Source of the DNA: Noviherbaspirillum saxi
Lineage (GTDB): Bacteria > Pseudomonadota > Gammaproteobacteria > Burkholderiales > Burkholderiaceae_D
Length of the DNA stretch: 64,000 bases
Assembly: GCF_003591035.1 (NCBI RefSeq)
Contig: NZ_QYUO01000001.1
Location: 2,418,001 to 2,482,000 of the forward strand
Direction: 5' to 3'
Numbering within the stretch: position 1 is the stretch's first letter; the number at the start of each line of letters is the position of its first letter. Position numbers and translations under genes: made by a program. The notes under the pieces are model-generated. The model saw nothing but the letters and a program-made list of their open reading frames with translations, was not told the origin of the DNA and ran no database searches. Below, piece after piece: positions 16,101-24,093 of the stretch.

Positions 16101-16960
16101 ACGTGCTCGACCTTCTGCATCGTGCGAAGCCATCTTCAGAGCCTGTTTATGCGGGTGAATGGGCTACCCTTTCCTTTCGCCCTGACTTGGGTAGTCAGCA
16201 GCAGTTTATTGTAGGCGTTGCGGCAGCGATTAAGAACGATACTAGTATCTATATAAAGTGGCTTCCTTCACTTCAAAGACTTAGTTCAATTTACGGAGAT
16301 GCGATCTCTACCACATCCGTACGTGAACTTTTTGATGGAGCGTCAACTGCCCTACGAACCAATTTCAAGAATGGTTTCTCATCAATCGATACTGGATCTC
16401 CCAACATCAAGATAACTCCTTGTGGGTACATTGCGACACACGATGTGGAGAAGGAGCTTTTAACACTCCTGAAAAGACATGCAGGGGTAGTTTGGGCTGA
16501 AACGTCACAACGAGGCGATCCAACCGATGATGAATGGGCCTATTCTCTTATGCGCCGCTCCCTGGATATAGCGAAGTCAAGTGTCTTTGTCCCAAATAGA
16601 ACGCTTGTACTTGGAGCTAAATCATTTAGCATTGGCTTAGATAACGGCAAGAGTTACGGAAATATTGTTTCTGCTTGCTACGCTAACGCCAATACCGTCG
16701 AAAGGCACATTAATATGTCTCTTATCCAAGTGCTAGGTGCACATAAGACGGCAAAAAGGGAGGATCCTGCTGCATTGTTTGTTGTTTTGCCGACGCCCAA
16801 TACATCTGTGGCAAAAATGCTAATGAAGAAAACTCAGGAGCTTTTAGCTGCAATTGAGGATGTTGGGGTCGAGTCTTATTCAAACCACCGGCCAGATTTG
16901 CTAGCGACGGAACTAGAAAGATGGTCGGGAGATTTTTCTTCTCAGATGTCGGCCAAGTAA
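16097..16960 (+). CDS. Partner protein of the HipA-like kinase, unknown function
   Basis: About 287 residues from ATG 16097, overlapping the kinase stop as ATGA. The N-terminus (YAGEWATLSFRPD then FIVGVAAAI) resembles the start of DUF3037 proteins, which are common neighbours of HipA_2 kinases, but this one is about twice as long. No catalytic motif is recognised. Tight coupling suggests a complex with, or substrate/antidote role for, the kinase. Confidence 0.66.
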   Translation: MNVLDLLHRAKPSSEPVYAGEWATLSFRPDLGSQQQFIVGVAAAIKNDTSIYIKWLPSLQRLSSIYGDAISTTSVRELFDGASTALRTNFKNGFSSIDTGSPNIKITPCGYIATHDVEKELLTLLKRHAGVVWAETSQRGDPTDDEWAYSLMRRSLDIAKSSVFVPNRTLVLGAKSFSIGLDNGKSYGNIVSACYANANTVERHINMSLIQVLGAHKTAKREDPAALFVVLPTPNTSVAKMLMKKTQELLAAIEDVGVESYSNHRPDLLATELERWSGDFSSQMSAK

Positions 16961-17047
16961 TCCGGCACCGCAAGTTAGGCACTAAGTCAATACAATTTCC
17001 CTCTCTTTGTGGAGGATTTTTCATTTCCAGCATTGGCAATTGAAAGA

Positions 17048-17061
17048 TTGATAATTATCAA
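17048..17061. repeat. Perfect 14-bp palindrome TTGATAATTATCAA
   Basis: A self-complementary AT-rich site in the 16961-17216 spacer, followed by two ATGCAAA direct repeats. May be a regulator site; no other gene-like feature is seen in the spacer. Confidence 0.4.
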
Positions 17062-17187
17062 ATGCAAACAATGCAAAAATAATAACATTCTTTCATTCTA
17101 GCTTTTCCGAGTGAGCACTGCCTCAGAAGAATAAGCAGTTTGTACCGGGGCCGGCGGTATGCAAACATTCCGGCACCAGATTCTCAG

Positions 17188-17214
17188 CCCTCCCCCTGCG
17201 GAGGGTTTTTCATT
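17188..17214 (+). terminator. Intrinsic terminator after the HipA-like cassette
   Basis: CCCTCC / GGAGGG stem with a six-base loop followed by TTTTTCATTT on the plus strand. It ends rightward transcription from the repressor side and faces the convergent brnTA genes. Confidence 0.78.
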
Positions 17215-17216
17215 TA

Positions 17217-17546
17217 TCAGGCCCGATTCTTGGTGGGACTCTCAACCGGATAGTGATCGTCGTTCGCATGCTCTCCGAGCCACTGCTTCAGCGCGTCATT
17301 CATCCTAGTTTGCCAACCCTCCCCGCCCGCTTTGAATGCTTCGATTACGTCTGCGTCGAAGCGGACGGTAATCTGTTCCTTTGTGCCGCTTCCAGCAGGC
17401 CGGCCGCGACCGCGTACCATAGGCTTCATACGCTTGAAGTCTTCGTCGGTCAGTTCGTGCGTATCCGGATCAGCCGCGATCCCCGCATTGATAGCGGCAT
17501 CCTCTTCTGGCGTGGGGATAATGGTCCCCGGTTTAAGCTTCGGCAT
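17217..17546 (-). CDS. brnA: BrnA-type antitoxin
   Basis: A 109-residue BrnA-family antitoxin with a disordered acidic N-terminus and a C-terminal ribbon-helix-helix (KEQITVRFDADVIEAFKAGG). BrnA binds BrnT and the shared promoter. It overlaps the toxin gene by 14 bases, the normal toxin-first order. Confidence 0.9.
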   Translation of the reverse strand: MPKLKPGTIIPTPEEDAAINAGIAADPDTHELTDEDFKRMKPMVRGRGRPAGSGTKEQITVRFDADVIEAFKAGGEGWQTRMNDALKQWLGEHANDDHYPVESPTKNRA

Positions 17547-17799
17547 ATCGTTTTACCTCTCTCGAATTGGCCTTGCGCAGGCTGATGATTCGGCGGACTT
17601 CGCCACGGTCTACAAACACTACACAGTACAGGCGGTCACCGATGTATGCCAAACCGATGATGCGCACTTCACCGTAGTTCTGGCGCTCATCAACGGTCGC
17701 ATACAACGTATCCCATTCGATCGACTCTGCCAGTTCCAACGAAACACCATGCTTGGCTTCGTTGATTTTGTTCTTCGCTGGGTCGAATGTAATGTCCAT
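17533..17799 (-). CDS. brnT: BrnT-type ribonuclease toxin
   Basis: About 88 residues from ATG 17799 (MDITFDPAKNKINEAKHGV), the usual BrnT start; a GTG at 17832 is an upstream alternative. Family marks are KHGVSLELAE, RIIGLAYIGDRLYCVVF and RRIISLRKANSREVKRY. BrnT has a RelE-like fold and cuts RNA. It maintains the prophage or acts in defence. Confidence 0.92.
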   Translation of the reverse strand: MDITFDPAKNKINEAKHGVSLELAESIEWDTLYATVDERQNYGEVRIIGLAYIGDRLYCVVFVDRGEVRRIISLRKANSREVKRYAEA

Positions 17800-17805
17800 G
17801 TATTT

Positions 17806-17858
17806 ATTGTAGTTACGTTTATTGAAGAACACAAGAAATATTTGTAACTACGCTTATT
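17806..17858 (-). promoter_or_regulatory. brnTA promoter with paired repeats
   Basis: On the minus strand -35 TTGTGT (17829-17834), 17-base spacer and -10 TACAAT (17806-17811). Imperfect direct repeats GTAGTTACGTTTATT (17809-17823) and GTAACTACGCTTATT (17844-17858) flank it, each with an 8-bp near-palindrome; these are probable BrnA operators. The start point would fall at or next to ATG 17799, so the message may be leaderless. Confidence 0.6.
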
Positions 17859-17903
17859 CATCAGATAGGAGCACCGAAACGTCCGGAGTCGGTTTCTTCC
17901 TCT

Positions 17904-18173
17904 TTAAATTTTCTCTGTTGCGCGCTTTGCCATCATTGCCTGGAATAGACCGTCTACATTACTGCCGTTCCTCACATCTTCAAGCTTTCGCTGAAAGATC
18001 ATTCCACCCACAGCAATGAGCGGATACAGCTCGTTCTCAGTGAGCCTGCCGGATATGCGCGCCAAGTGCTCTGCATAGAACTTCAGGAGCTCATCCCAGT
18101 TTTCTACGGCCGGAAGCGCGTCCTCAACAGTCATCATTTTCAATAGCTGGTCTTGTTTCATTTTTCTACTCAT
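17904..18173 (-). CDS. Hypothetical prophage protein
   Basis: An 89-residue helical protein (MSRKMKQDQLLKMM) upstream of brnT on the same strand. No domain recognised. Start at 18173 or the second ATG (18161). Confidence 0.6.
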   Translation of the reverse strand: MSRKMKQDQLLKMMTVEDALPAVENWDELLKFYAEHLARISGRLTENELYPLIAVGGMIFQRKLEDVRNGSNVDGLFQAMMAKRATEKI

Positions 18174-18221
18174 GAAGATTAGGTAGGCGCGATTATTGTC
18201 ATTTTTACATCGCCCTGCAAT

Positions 18222-18235
18222 CCCATATAGATGGG
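18222..18235. repeat. Third CCCATA-type palindrome
   Basis: CCCATATAGATGGG matches the 14157-14188 pair except for one base in the right arm. It lies between the leftward 17904 gene and the rightward early promoter. Confidence 0.55.
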
Positions 18236-18310
18236 AAAACGATATGCAGCTTCATAAGCATGTTCATATCTAGTAGGCCAAATTGATGAAATGAAGTCCT
18301 CGTAATGTAG

Positions 18311-18351
18311 GTATAGATTACTTGACCTTATTAAGTTTAGTGTTCTATACT
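18311..18351 (+). promoter_or_regulatory. Rightward early promoter with two operators (PL/OL equivalent)
   Basis: -35 TTGACC (18322-18327), 18-base spacer, -10 TATACT (18346-18351). Operators GTATAGATTACTTGAC (18311-18326) and GTTTAGTGTTCTATAC (18335-18350) are 24 bp apart and overlap the -35 and -10 exactly as at the leftward promoter 5.1 kb away. It drives 18396 through the integrase. Confidence 0.85.
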
Positions 18352-18395
18352 ACTTCCATACCGCAACACATTCCACAAAGCATTAGGGGCAGGTG

Positions 18396-18608
18396 ATGGA
18401 AGCATTATTCAAAAAAGTAGCGCAGCACGGACGCATGTACACATTCGAACGCTCCAAGGATGGAAAGGCAATCGACCTCGTCCGCGGTTTCGGCGCGACC
18501 GAGGCGGCTGCACTCGAATACGCCAAGGCGGACTTCTACGACAACCATGGTCAGCCGCTCTACCGTATTCCGACCGCGGCGTTGAGCCCTGTTCAAAGTG
18601 CCGCGTGA
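18396..18608 (+). CDS. First protein of the rightward early operon
   Basis: A 70-residue protein (MEALFKKVAQHG) starting at ATG 18396 with AGGGG upstream; the adjacent GTG 18393 is less likely. It is about 40 bases from the promoter start, the place of lambda N, but it is not Arg-rich and has no recognised domain. Confidence 0.66.
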   Translation: MEALFKKVAQHGRMYTFERSKDGKAIDLVRGFGATEAAALEYAKADFYDNHGQPLYRIPTAALSPVQSAA

Positions 18609-18618
18609 AGGCCGGCAT

Positions 18619-18924
18619 ATGAACAAGCCTTGGACAAAGCGTGAGCACGCAAATGGAATAGCGATTGTCGCCGGTGACCTTAATAGCGCCAACGTGATCG
18701 CACGTGAAGTGCGCGCGGAGCATGCCGATTTAATCGCCGCCGCTCCTGACCTGCTAGCCGAACTGCTGGCAGCCGAAAAAATCATTCTGGCGATGCTCAA
18801 CGTCATGACCCTCGAGCAAAAAGCGCAGGTGCATGCCAAGCTGGATAAAGACGGTGTTGCGAACGAAGGCATGACACGGTATCACGAGCGTCGTAAAGCG
18901 CTCGCGAAGGCGGGAGCCGTATGA
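18619..18924 (+). CDS. Hypothetical phage protein
   Basis: About 101 residues from ATG 18619 (MNKPWTKREHANG). Ala-rich helices (HADLIAAAPDLLAELL) match a recurrent small phage protein pattern of unknown function. Overlaps the next gene by four bases. Confidence 0.66.
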   Translation: MNKPWTKREHANGIAIVAGDLNSANVIAREVRAEHADLIAAAPDLLAELLAAEKIILAMLNVMTLEQKAQVHAKLDKDGVANEGMTRYHERRKALAKAGAV

Positions 18925-19169
18925 GCGCAGCGTTCCATGTCACCGACGAAGACATCGAGCAGTTGCGCCAAGAAGAGGCAGATGAGCTGCTGCGAGAGGC
19001 GGAATCCAAATACTACCGCCTTCTCCGTCGCGTCTTTATCAGCCAAGCGAATGGTGACTTCGAACTCGGTAACAAGCTGCAGGACATCATGCGGGACGTC
19101 GAGGAGCCACTCACGGAAGCTGAGTTCGATGCGTGCATGGAGCGCGCAGCCAAGCAAATCACCCTTTAG
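18921..19169 (+). CDS. Hypothetical phage protein
   Basis: An 82-residue acidic helical protein (DEDIEQLRQEEADELLREAE), coupled by ATGA to the gene before it. Confidence 0.62.
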   Translation: MSAAFHVTDEDIEQLRQEEADELLREAESKYYRLLRRVFISQANGDFELGNKLQDIMRDVEEPLTEAEFDACMERAAKQITL

Positions 19170-19283
19170 CAAAACAGGCCGGCTGGGGTGCACGATAAAT
19201 CCCCCCATTCATTCCGCGATGGCGCAGTTATTAAAGCGGAACGCATACCGAATTCTTTTGGATATGACGTACAGGGACAGGTC

Positions 19284-19421
19284 ATGAACAGATTTGAACT
19301 GATCATAAACAGGCCGGAAGGCGTGATCTACATTACCGCTATTGGCAACGTGGGTGCGCATATGGATGCAGCCTATGAGACATACGGCGTGTGTGGCATC
19401 ACAGTACGGTGGCCGCAATGA
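19284..19421 (+). CDS. Small phage protein
   Basis: A 45-residue protein from ATG 19284 (MNRFELIINRPEG) with GGGACAGG upstream. The frame is open back to a GTG at 19188, giving 77 residues; the shorter form has the better start signal. Overlaps the next gene by four bases. Confidence 0.5.
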   Translation: MNRFELIINRPEGVIYITAIGNVGAHMDAAYETYGVCGITVRWPQ

Positions 19422-19642
19422 TCGCACGCCAGGACTACAAGCTTAGCGATCTCATCGCCCTTGCCATGCAGCCGATCACAGGCTGGGTTCGCGTGCGCCA
19501 TTTGAAGCGCCAGCTCGCGCAAAGCATTCTTGACATCGCCCTAGCTAAAAAGACCATTGAGAACGAACGTGGTGTCATCAGTGAGCGCCAGAAGCAGCAA
19601 GCGACGATTCAGGCGGAGCTCCGGGATTATGGGGTGCACTGA
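19418..19642 (+). CDS. Small coiled-coil phage protein
   Basis: A 74-residue protein from ATG 19418, overlapping the previous stop (ATGA). The second half is a charged coiled coil (KKTIENERGVISERQKQQ). Function unknown. Confidence 0.6.
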   Translation: MIARQDYKLSDLIALAMQPITGWVRVRHLKRQLAQSILDIALAKKTIENERGVISERQKQQATIQAELRDYGVH

Positions 19643-19644
19643 TC

Positions 19645-19740
19645 ATGGGATTCATTCGCCTTTTCCGTCATTACTACGCTCGATGCGGATACCGCTTTGT
19701 TCCGGCTCTTAAGCGCTCACTTGAAGGATGCCGCAAATGA
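19645..19740 (+). CDS. Very small basic phage protein
   Basis: A 31-codon frame, MGFIRLFRHYYARCG to GCRK, starting two bases after one gene and overlapping the next start as ATGA. The packed spacing on both sides supports translation. Basic and aromatic; function unknown. Confidence 0.5.
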   Translation: MGFIRLFRHYYARCGYRFVPALKRSLEGCRK

Positions 19741-20024
19741 TGGGCACATCACATAAGGGCGGCATGAATGCTCGCTGGATCGCCATGCGTTGCAAAGAGC
19801 GATCGTTCTGGACGTTCCTTGCCGAGGCATTCGGAACTCGCGTACGTAGCGAAGAAGAAGCGGTAGCGACCGTCTATCTGTTCGGCTGCGTGGATTCCCG
19901 GGCCGAGTTCGATACGAGCCCTGAGGCAGCCAACCGCTTTCATCAGCTATTTCGCCGGCCGTACGCCGATTTCGTCGATCGCACGACAACGCAGCACGCA
20001 AAGGACATCCATCATGTGGTTTAA
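19737..20024 (+). CDS. Hypothetical phage protein
   Basis: About 95 residues from ATG 19737 ([13 protein letters not shown]), with GAAGGA nine bases upstream. No domain recognised. Overlaps the rdgC start by 11 bases. Confidence 0.62.
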   Translation: MMGTSHKGGMNARWIAMRCKERSFWTFLAEAFGTRVRSEEEAVATVYLFGCVDSRAEFDTSPEAANRFHQLFRRPYADFVDRTTTQHAKDIHHVV

Positions 20025-20919
20025 GAACCTTCAGATTTACCGCCTTACAGCTCCGTGGACTATGACCACGGATGCATTGGAGCTGGCATTGTCGGCACAG
20101 ACCTTCGAGCCGTGCTCGAGCTCCGAGCTCACTTCGACAGGCTGGACATCGCCGCGCGAAACCGGAATGCTGGTGCACTCTGTTAATCGCCAGATCCTTC
20201 TCCAGCTCGCAACCGAGAAGAAGCTTCTGCCCGCCAAGGTAATCAACGAAGTCGCCAAGGCCCGTGCCGCCGAAGTCGAAGAGCGGCAGGGCTTCAAGCC
20301 TGGTCGCAAGCAGATGAAGGAAATCAAAGAACAGGTTGCTGATGAACTGCTGCCGCGGGCGTTTTCGGTGCGCAGCAATACTCGCGTCTGGATCGATCCG
20401 GTCAATGGCTGGCTGGTTGTCGATTCCGCTACGCCGGCAAGGGCAGACGACATATTCAAGATGCTTCTTAAGTCGCTTGAGACACTGCCATTTGCGTCAC
20501 TCCGGACTAACCGCTTTCCCCTTGCGGCTATGACCGACTGGCTTGCAGCCGACGAAGCTCCGAGCGGATTCACTGTCGACCAGGACACCGAATTGCGCGC
20601 GAGCGGCTCAGGCAAGGCGACGGTCCGTTACGTGCGGCATACGCTGGAGGTGGAAGACATCACTCGTCATATCTCGTCGGGCAAACAGGTTACCCGGCTG
20701 GCCATGACATGGAACGATCGCCTTTCCTTTGTCCTTACCGAAAACCTCACTATCAAGCGCGTCGCACCGCTGGACATCCTTCAAGAGAACGCCGCGGCCG
20801 TGGCCAACGAGCAAGAGCGATTTGATGCCGATTTCATCCTGATGGCAAGCGAACTCAGCCGGCTTATGTCGGACCTCGTCGAGGCCCTTGGCGGCCAAGA
20901 GCAGGCCAAGGCAGCTTAA
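20014..20919 (+). CDS. rdgC: RdgC recombination-associated protein
   Basis: A 301-residue RdgC, full length, with the family start [12 protein letters not shown] and conserved [16 protein letters not shown]. RdgC forms a ring around DNA and limits RecA activity. A phage copy in the early operon beside a methyltransferase may restrain RecA at replicating or incoming phage DNA, or guard the repressor against RecA-driven cleavage (inference). Confidence 0.92.
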   Translation: MWFKNLQIYRLTAPWTMTTDALELALSAQTFEPCSSSELTSTGWTSPRETGMLVHSVNRQILLQLATEKKLLPAKVINEVAKARAAEVEERQGFKPGRKQMKEIKEQVADELLPRAFSVRSNTRVWIDPVNGWLVVDSATPARADDIFKMLLKSLETLPFASLRTNRFPLAAMTDWLAADEAPSGFTVDQDTELRASGSGKATVRYVRHTLEVEDITRHISSGKQVTRLAMTWNDRLSFVLTENLTIKRVAPLDILQENAAAVANEQERFDADFILMASELSRLMSDLVEALGGQEQAKAA

Positions 20920-20950
20920 CTGTATCCACAAGAACACATCAGGGACTGAC

Positions 20951-22975
20951 ATGATCTCCAAAGAAATTCGCCACTTCCACTTCTGCTGTGGCATCGGCGG
21001 TGCCGCAAAAGGCTTTAACAAGGCAAATCCACGCGTAGGCGTAATGCAGGGCAAATTTCGCTGCATCGGCGGTGTGGACGTGGACGCGTCCGCAATTCGC
21101 GACTTCAATCGCCTTGCCGGCGTACCCGGTACAGTGATGGACCTCTTCACCCGTGGTCAGTACGTCGCATTCCATGGGAAGGAACCCCCGCAAGACTGGC
21201 GTGAAATGGGACCGGCGGACATCCGGCGCGCCGCCGGCAACGAGCGTCCACACATCGTATTTATCAGTTCTCCTTGCAAGGGGGCATCCGGACTGCTGTC
21301 CGAAAAGATGAGTCAGACAGCCAAGTACCAGGCGTTGAACGAACTGACGTTACGCTGCATATGGCTGATGTCGGAAGCATGGGCAGATGATCCCATCGAT
21401 CTGATCGTTTTCGAGAATGTGCCACGCCTAGCAACGCGCGGGCGCCATCTTCTGGACCAGATTAACCAGCTGCTGCAACGCTACGGCTACGCCGTTGCAG
21501 AGACAACGCATGACTGTGGCGAGCTGGGCGGATTGGCACAGTCACGTAAGCGTTTCCTGCTGGTGGCGCGTCACATCGAGAAGGTGCCGCCATTCCTGTA
21601 CGAGCCGGAAAAAAAGCGCCTCCGCGCTGTTGGCGACGTTCTTGGACGCATGCCGTTCCCGGGTGCCCCGGCTGGCGGCCCGATGCACAGAATCCCGCGC
21701 TTGCAGTGGAAAACATGGGTTCGCCTGGCATTCGTCGAACCTGGAAGTGACTGGCGTAGCCTGAACAAACTGGCCGTCGAAAATGGTCATCTGAGCGATT
21801 TCCTGATCGTTCCGGAATACCGGCCAGATTATCTTGGCGTCAACCAGTGGGAAAAGCCGGTCGGCGCAGTATCTGGCCGCGCCGGTCCTAGCAATGGGGC
21901 CTATTCGGTCGCCGATCCGCGCTTCGACTCGACGCGCGGCGACTATGGACAATATGGTCTGTGTGGCTGGAACGAGACGATGGGTGCGGTCATCAACGTT
22001 AAGTCGCCGGGCCAAGGAACGTTTGCTGTTCAAGACCCTCGCGCGGGCGGTGAGCGCCATGCCAACGTCTACCGCATCGTCCGGTGGAATCAGGCATCCG
22101 GCACCGTAACTGCTGACTTCAAGCCGACAAGCGGCGGCGGTGTTGCTGACCCGCGCATTGACGGAGTGCGGCACAACAACGTCTTCAATGTGGTTGACTT
22201 CTGCGAGCCGGCCGGAGCTATTACAGCTGGCGGACATCCGACGAGTGGCGGTCAGGCGGTCACAGATCCGCGCACCGGCAAATCAAGCCATTCCGGATTC
22301 GGCGTTACGGACTGGGACGATTCAGCAAGCACGGTCGCCGGCGAATCGCTCCCATCCAACGGCAATTTTGCCGTTGCAGACCCTCGACCAGGCTGGGAGC
22401 GCCACGGCGGCAATCTGTCCGTCATGGACTGGGAACGGCCGGCAAACGTAGTTATCGCCGGTGGCAAGGGTGTGCAAGGTGGCTGGATGTCAGTTGCGGA
22501 CCCGCGCACGGGCATGAACCGCGGCAAAGGCGACAACTATCTGACCGGCGGGCATTACGGCGTCGTGCCATGGGTGTCGCCCAGCGGCGCGGTCAGTGCT
22601 GCGGCTGGCCATGACAACGGCCGTTGGTCAGTTGCTGATCCCCGTATTGATGTTCTGCCGGCACTGGATCAAAAAACCGTCGCCATCATCCGTGCGATTG
22701 ACGGTACCTGGCACCGTCCGTTCACCACGCTCGAGCTCGCAGCGCTGCAAAGCCTTATTGAACCGGAGGAGCATCTCATTCTGGACGGCATGAGTGACAG
22801 CGTCTGGCGTGAGCATATCGGCAATCTCGTTCCTCCAGATGCGGCAGAGGCTATTGCAGGCGTGATGGGGACAACCTTGCTGCTGGCCTGGTCCGGCGAA
22901 ACGTTTGTTTTAAGCCGTATGCCGGTCTGGGTTCGCGACGTTGCAGTTGCAATTTCTCTTTCTCAAGAACAGTAG
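20951..22975 (+). CDS. DNA cytosine-5 methyltransferase with DPR repeats
   Basis: About 674 residues from ATG 20951 (MISKEIRHFHFCCGIGG). C5-methylase motifs: FCCGIGG (11-17, SAM), SSPC (about 108, catalytic Cys), ENVPRL (about 154), QSRKRF (about 197). Residues ~315-570, where target recognition should lie, are seven imperfect repeats of 30-50 residues, each ending in (V/A)xDPR. It probably methylates phage DNA against host restriction. No partner nuclease is present. The family is seen in other prophages; repeat function is unknown. Confidence 0.85.
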   Translation: MISKEIRHFHFCCGIGGAAKGFNKANPRVGVMQGKFRCIGGVDVDASAIRDFNRLAGVPGTVMDLFTRGQYVAFHGKEPPQDWREMGPADIRRAAGNERPHIVFISSPCKGASGLLSEKMSQTAKYQALNELTLRCIWLMSEAWADDPIDLIVFENVPRLATRGRHLLDQINQLLQRYGYAVAETTHDCGELGGLAQSRKRFLLVARHIEKVPPFLYEPEKKRLRAVGDVLGRMPFPGAPAGGPMHRIPRLQWKTWVRLAFVEPGSDWRSLNKLAVENGHLSDFLIVPEYRPDYLGVNQWEKPVGAVSGRAGPSNGAYSVADPRFDSTRGDYGQYGLCGWNETMGAVINVKSPGQGTFAVQDPRAGGERHANVYRIVRWNQASGTVTADFKPTSGGGVADPRIDGVRHNNVFNVVDFCEPAGAITAGGHPTSGGQAVTDPRTGKSSHSGFGVTDWDDSASTVAGESLPSNGNFAVADPRPGWERHGGNLSVMDWERPANVVIAGGKGVQGGWMSVADPRTGMNRGKGDNYLTGGHYGVVPWVSPSGAVSAAAGHDNGRWSVADPRIDVLPALDQKTVAIIRAIDGTWHRPFTTLELAALQSLIEPEEHLILDGMSDSVWREHIGNLVPPDAAEAIAGVMGTTLLLAWSGETFVLSRMPVWVRDVAVAISLSQEQ

Positions 22976-23001
22976 TGCGGACTTTCGGAGGAAATAACGA
23001 T

Positions 23002-24093
23002 ATGACACTCACAAAAGGACGCATCGAGCGCACAGGCAGGGTTGCATTCCATGACGCCAGCCTTTCAGTTTGGGAGGAAGGCATTCCCCGCGAATGGGAT
23101 GCGAAATGCATATGGGAGCGCCAGTTCAAGCGCGACGTGTTCGCACGCATCGTGCAAACGCTCAAGCGGCTTGGCTGGACATGCGCCATGCCGGAAATCA
23201 AGCCGCACGATGTTAAGCACTACGGCGGAAACGTGGCCCGATGGTCCGCCGAGAGTAAGCGGTTTTGCACCAAGGGCGATCTCAAGGCGGACTTGGACAT
23301 CTCCGGCCGCTGCATCAAGTTCGAGATGTTCCAGAACGTTAATGCGCCTGACCGTTCGGACCACGACGGGCGTTACCAGTACGACAAAGAGAAGCACATG
23401 CCCTATCTCCTGCGCCTGGAAATGGAGCGTGCCAGGCGCCGCATCCGCGACTACCTGTGCAATGTATTCACCGGATATGAGTTCGAGCAGCCGCACGAGC
23501 CGAAGATGGGACTGCTAGGAATCACTGCGGTTGAAAAAGCGGCACATAGCCGACGCACCAGCGGCCACTACAAGCCGCACCTTGATCGTGCCGACTATGG
23601 CATGGCGTGCAATACCAGAGCGGCAGATGGCGGCACCATCGAGCACGGCGCCAAGATATGGGCCATCGGCAGAAAAGGTCGCCTTATTACCGGCACAGCC
23701 TACTACAGCCTGAATAACAACTGGCAGATCGTCACCGGGCGATACGACCTAACGTACGCCCACACGGGGGAGATTTTCACCCGCAAGCCAGAAAATTTAC
23801 GCGTGAAGCGAAACGGACGTGATCGCCGCCGGCGCCTGGAATCCGAATTGCAGAAGGCGATTGCCGCAATGAATTTCGAGCGTGCCGCTGTGCTACGCGA
23901 CATCCTATTCCCTGGCAATCAGCCTTTGTTCAATGTCTGGCACGAAGAGCATCAGCTGTATCACTGCTCCAATTTCAGCGGCTACACCAAGGATCAGTCC
24001 AAGGCGGGCAAATTCACGGCCGACGAAGTGCGCGGCTGGGATAAGGCGCCGAACAAGGTCATAGCCCTTGAGCGCATGAAGGAAGCAGCATGA
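23002..24093 (+). CDS. Phage protein with a UVR-like motif
   Basis: About 363 residues from ATG 23002 with a strong GGAGGA nine bases upstream. The last third holds LQKAIAAMNFERAAVLRD, which fits the UVR motif by which UvrB and UvrC contact each other. The N-terminal part is basic with no known domain. Could touch host nucleotide-excision repair; otherwise unknown. Confidence 0.68.
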   Translation: MTLTKGRIERTGRVAFHDASLSVWEEGIPREWDAKCIWERQFKRDVFARIVQTLKRLGWTCAMPEIKPHDVKHYGGNVARWSAESKRFCTKGDLKADLDISGRCIKFEMFQNVNAPDRSDHDGRYQYDKEKHMPYLLRLEMERARRRIRDYLCNVFTGYEFEQPHEPKMGLLGITAVEKAAHSRRTSGHYKPHLDRADYGMACNTRAADGGTIEHGAKIWAIGRKGRLITGTAYYSLNNNWQIVTGRYDLTYAHTGEIFTRKPENLRVKRNGRDRRRRLESELQKAIAAMNFERAAVLRDILFPGNQPLFNVWHEEHQLYHCSNFSGYTKDQSKAGKFTADEVRGWDKAPNKVIALERMKEAA

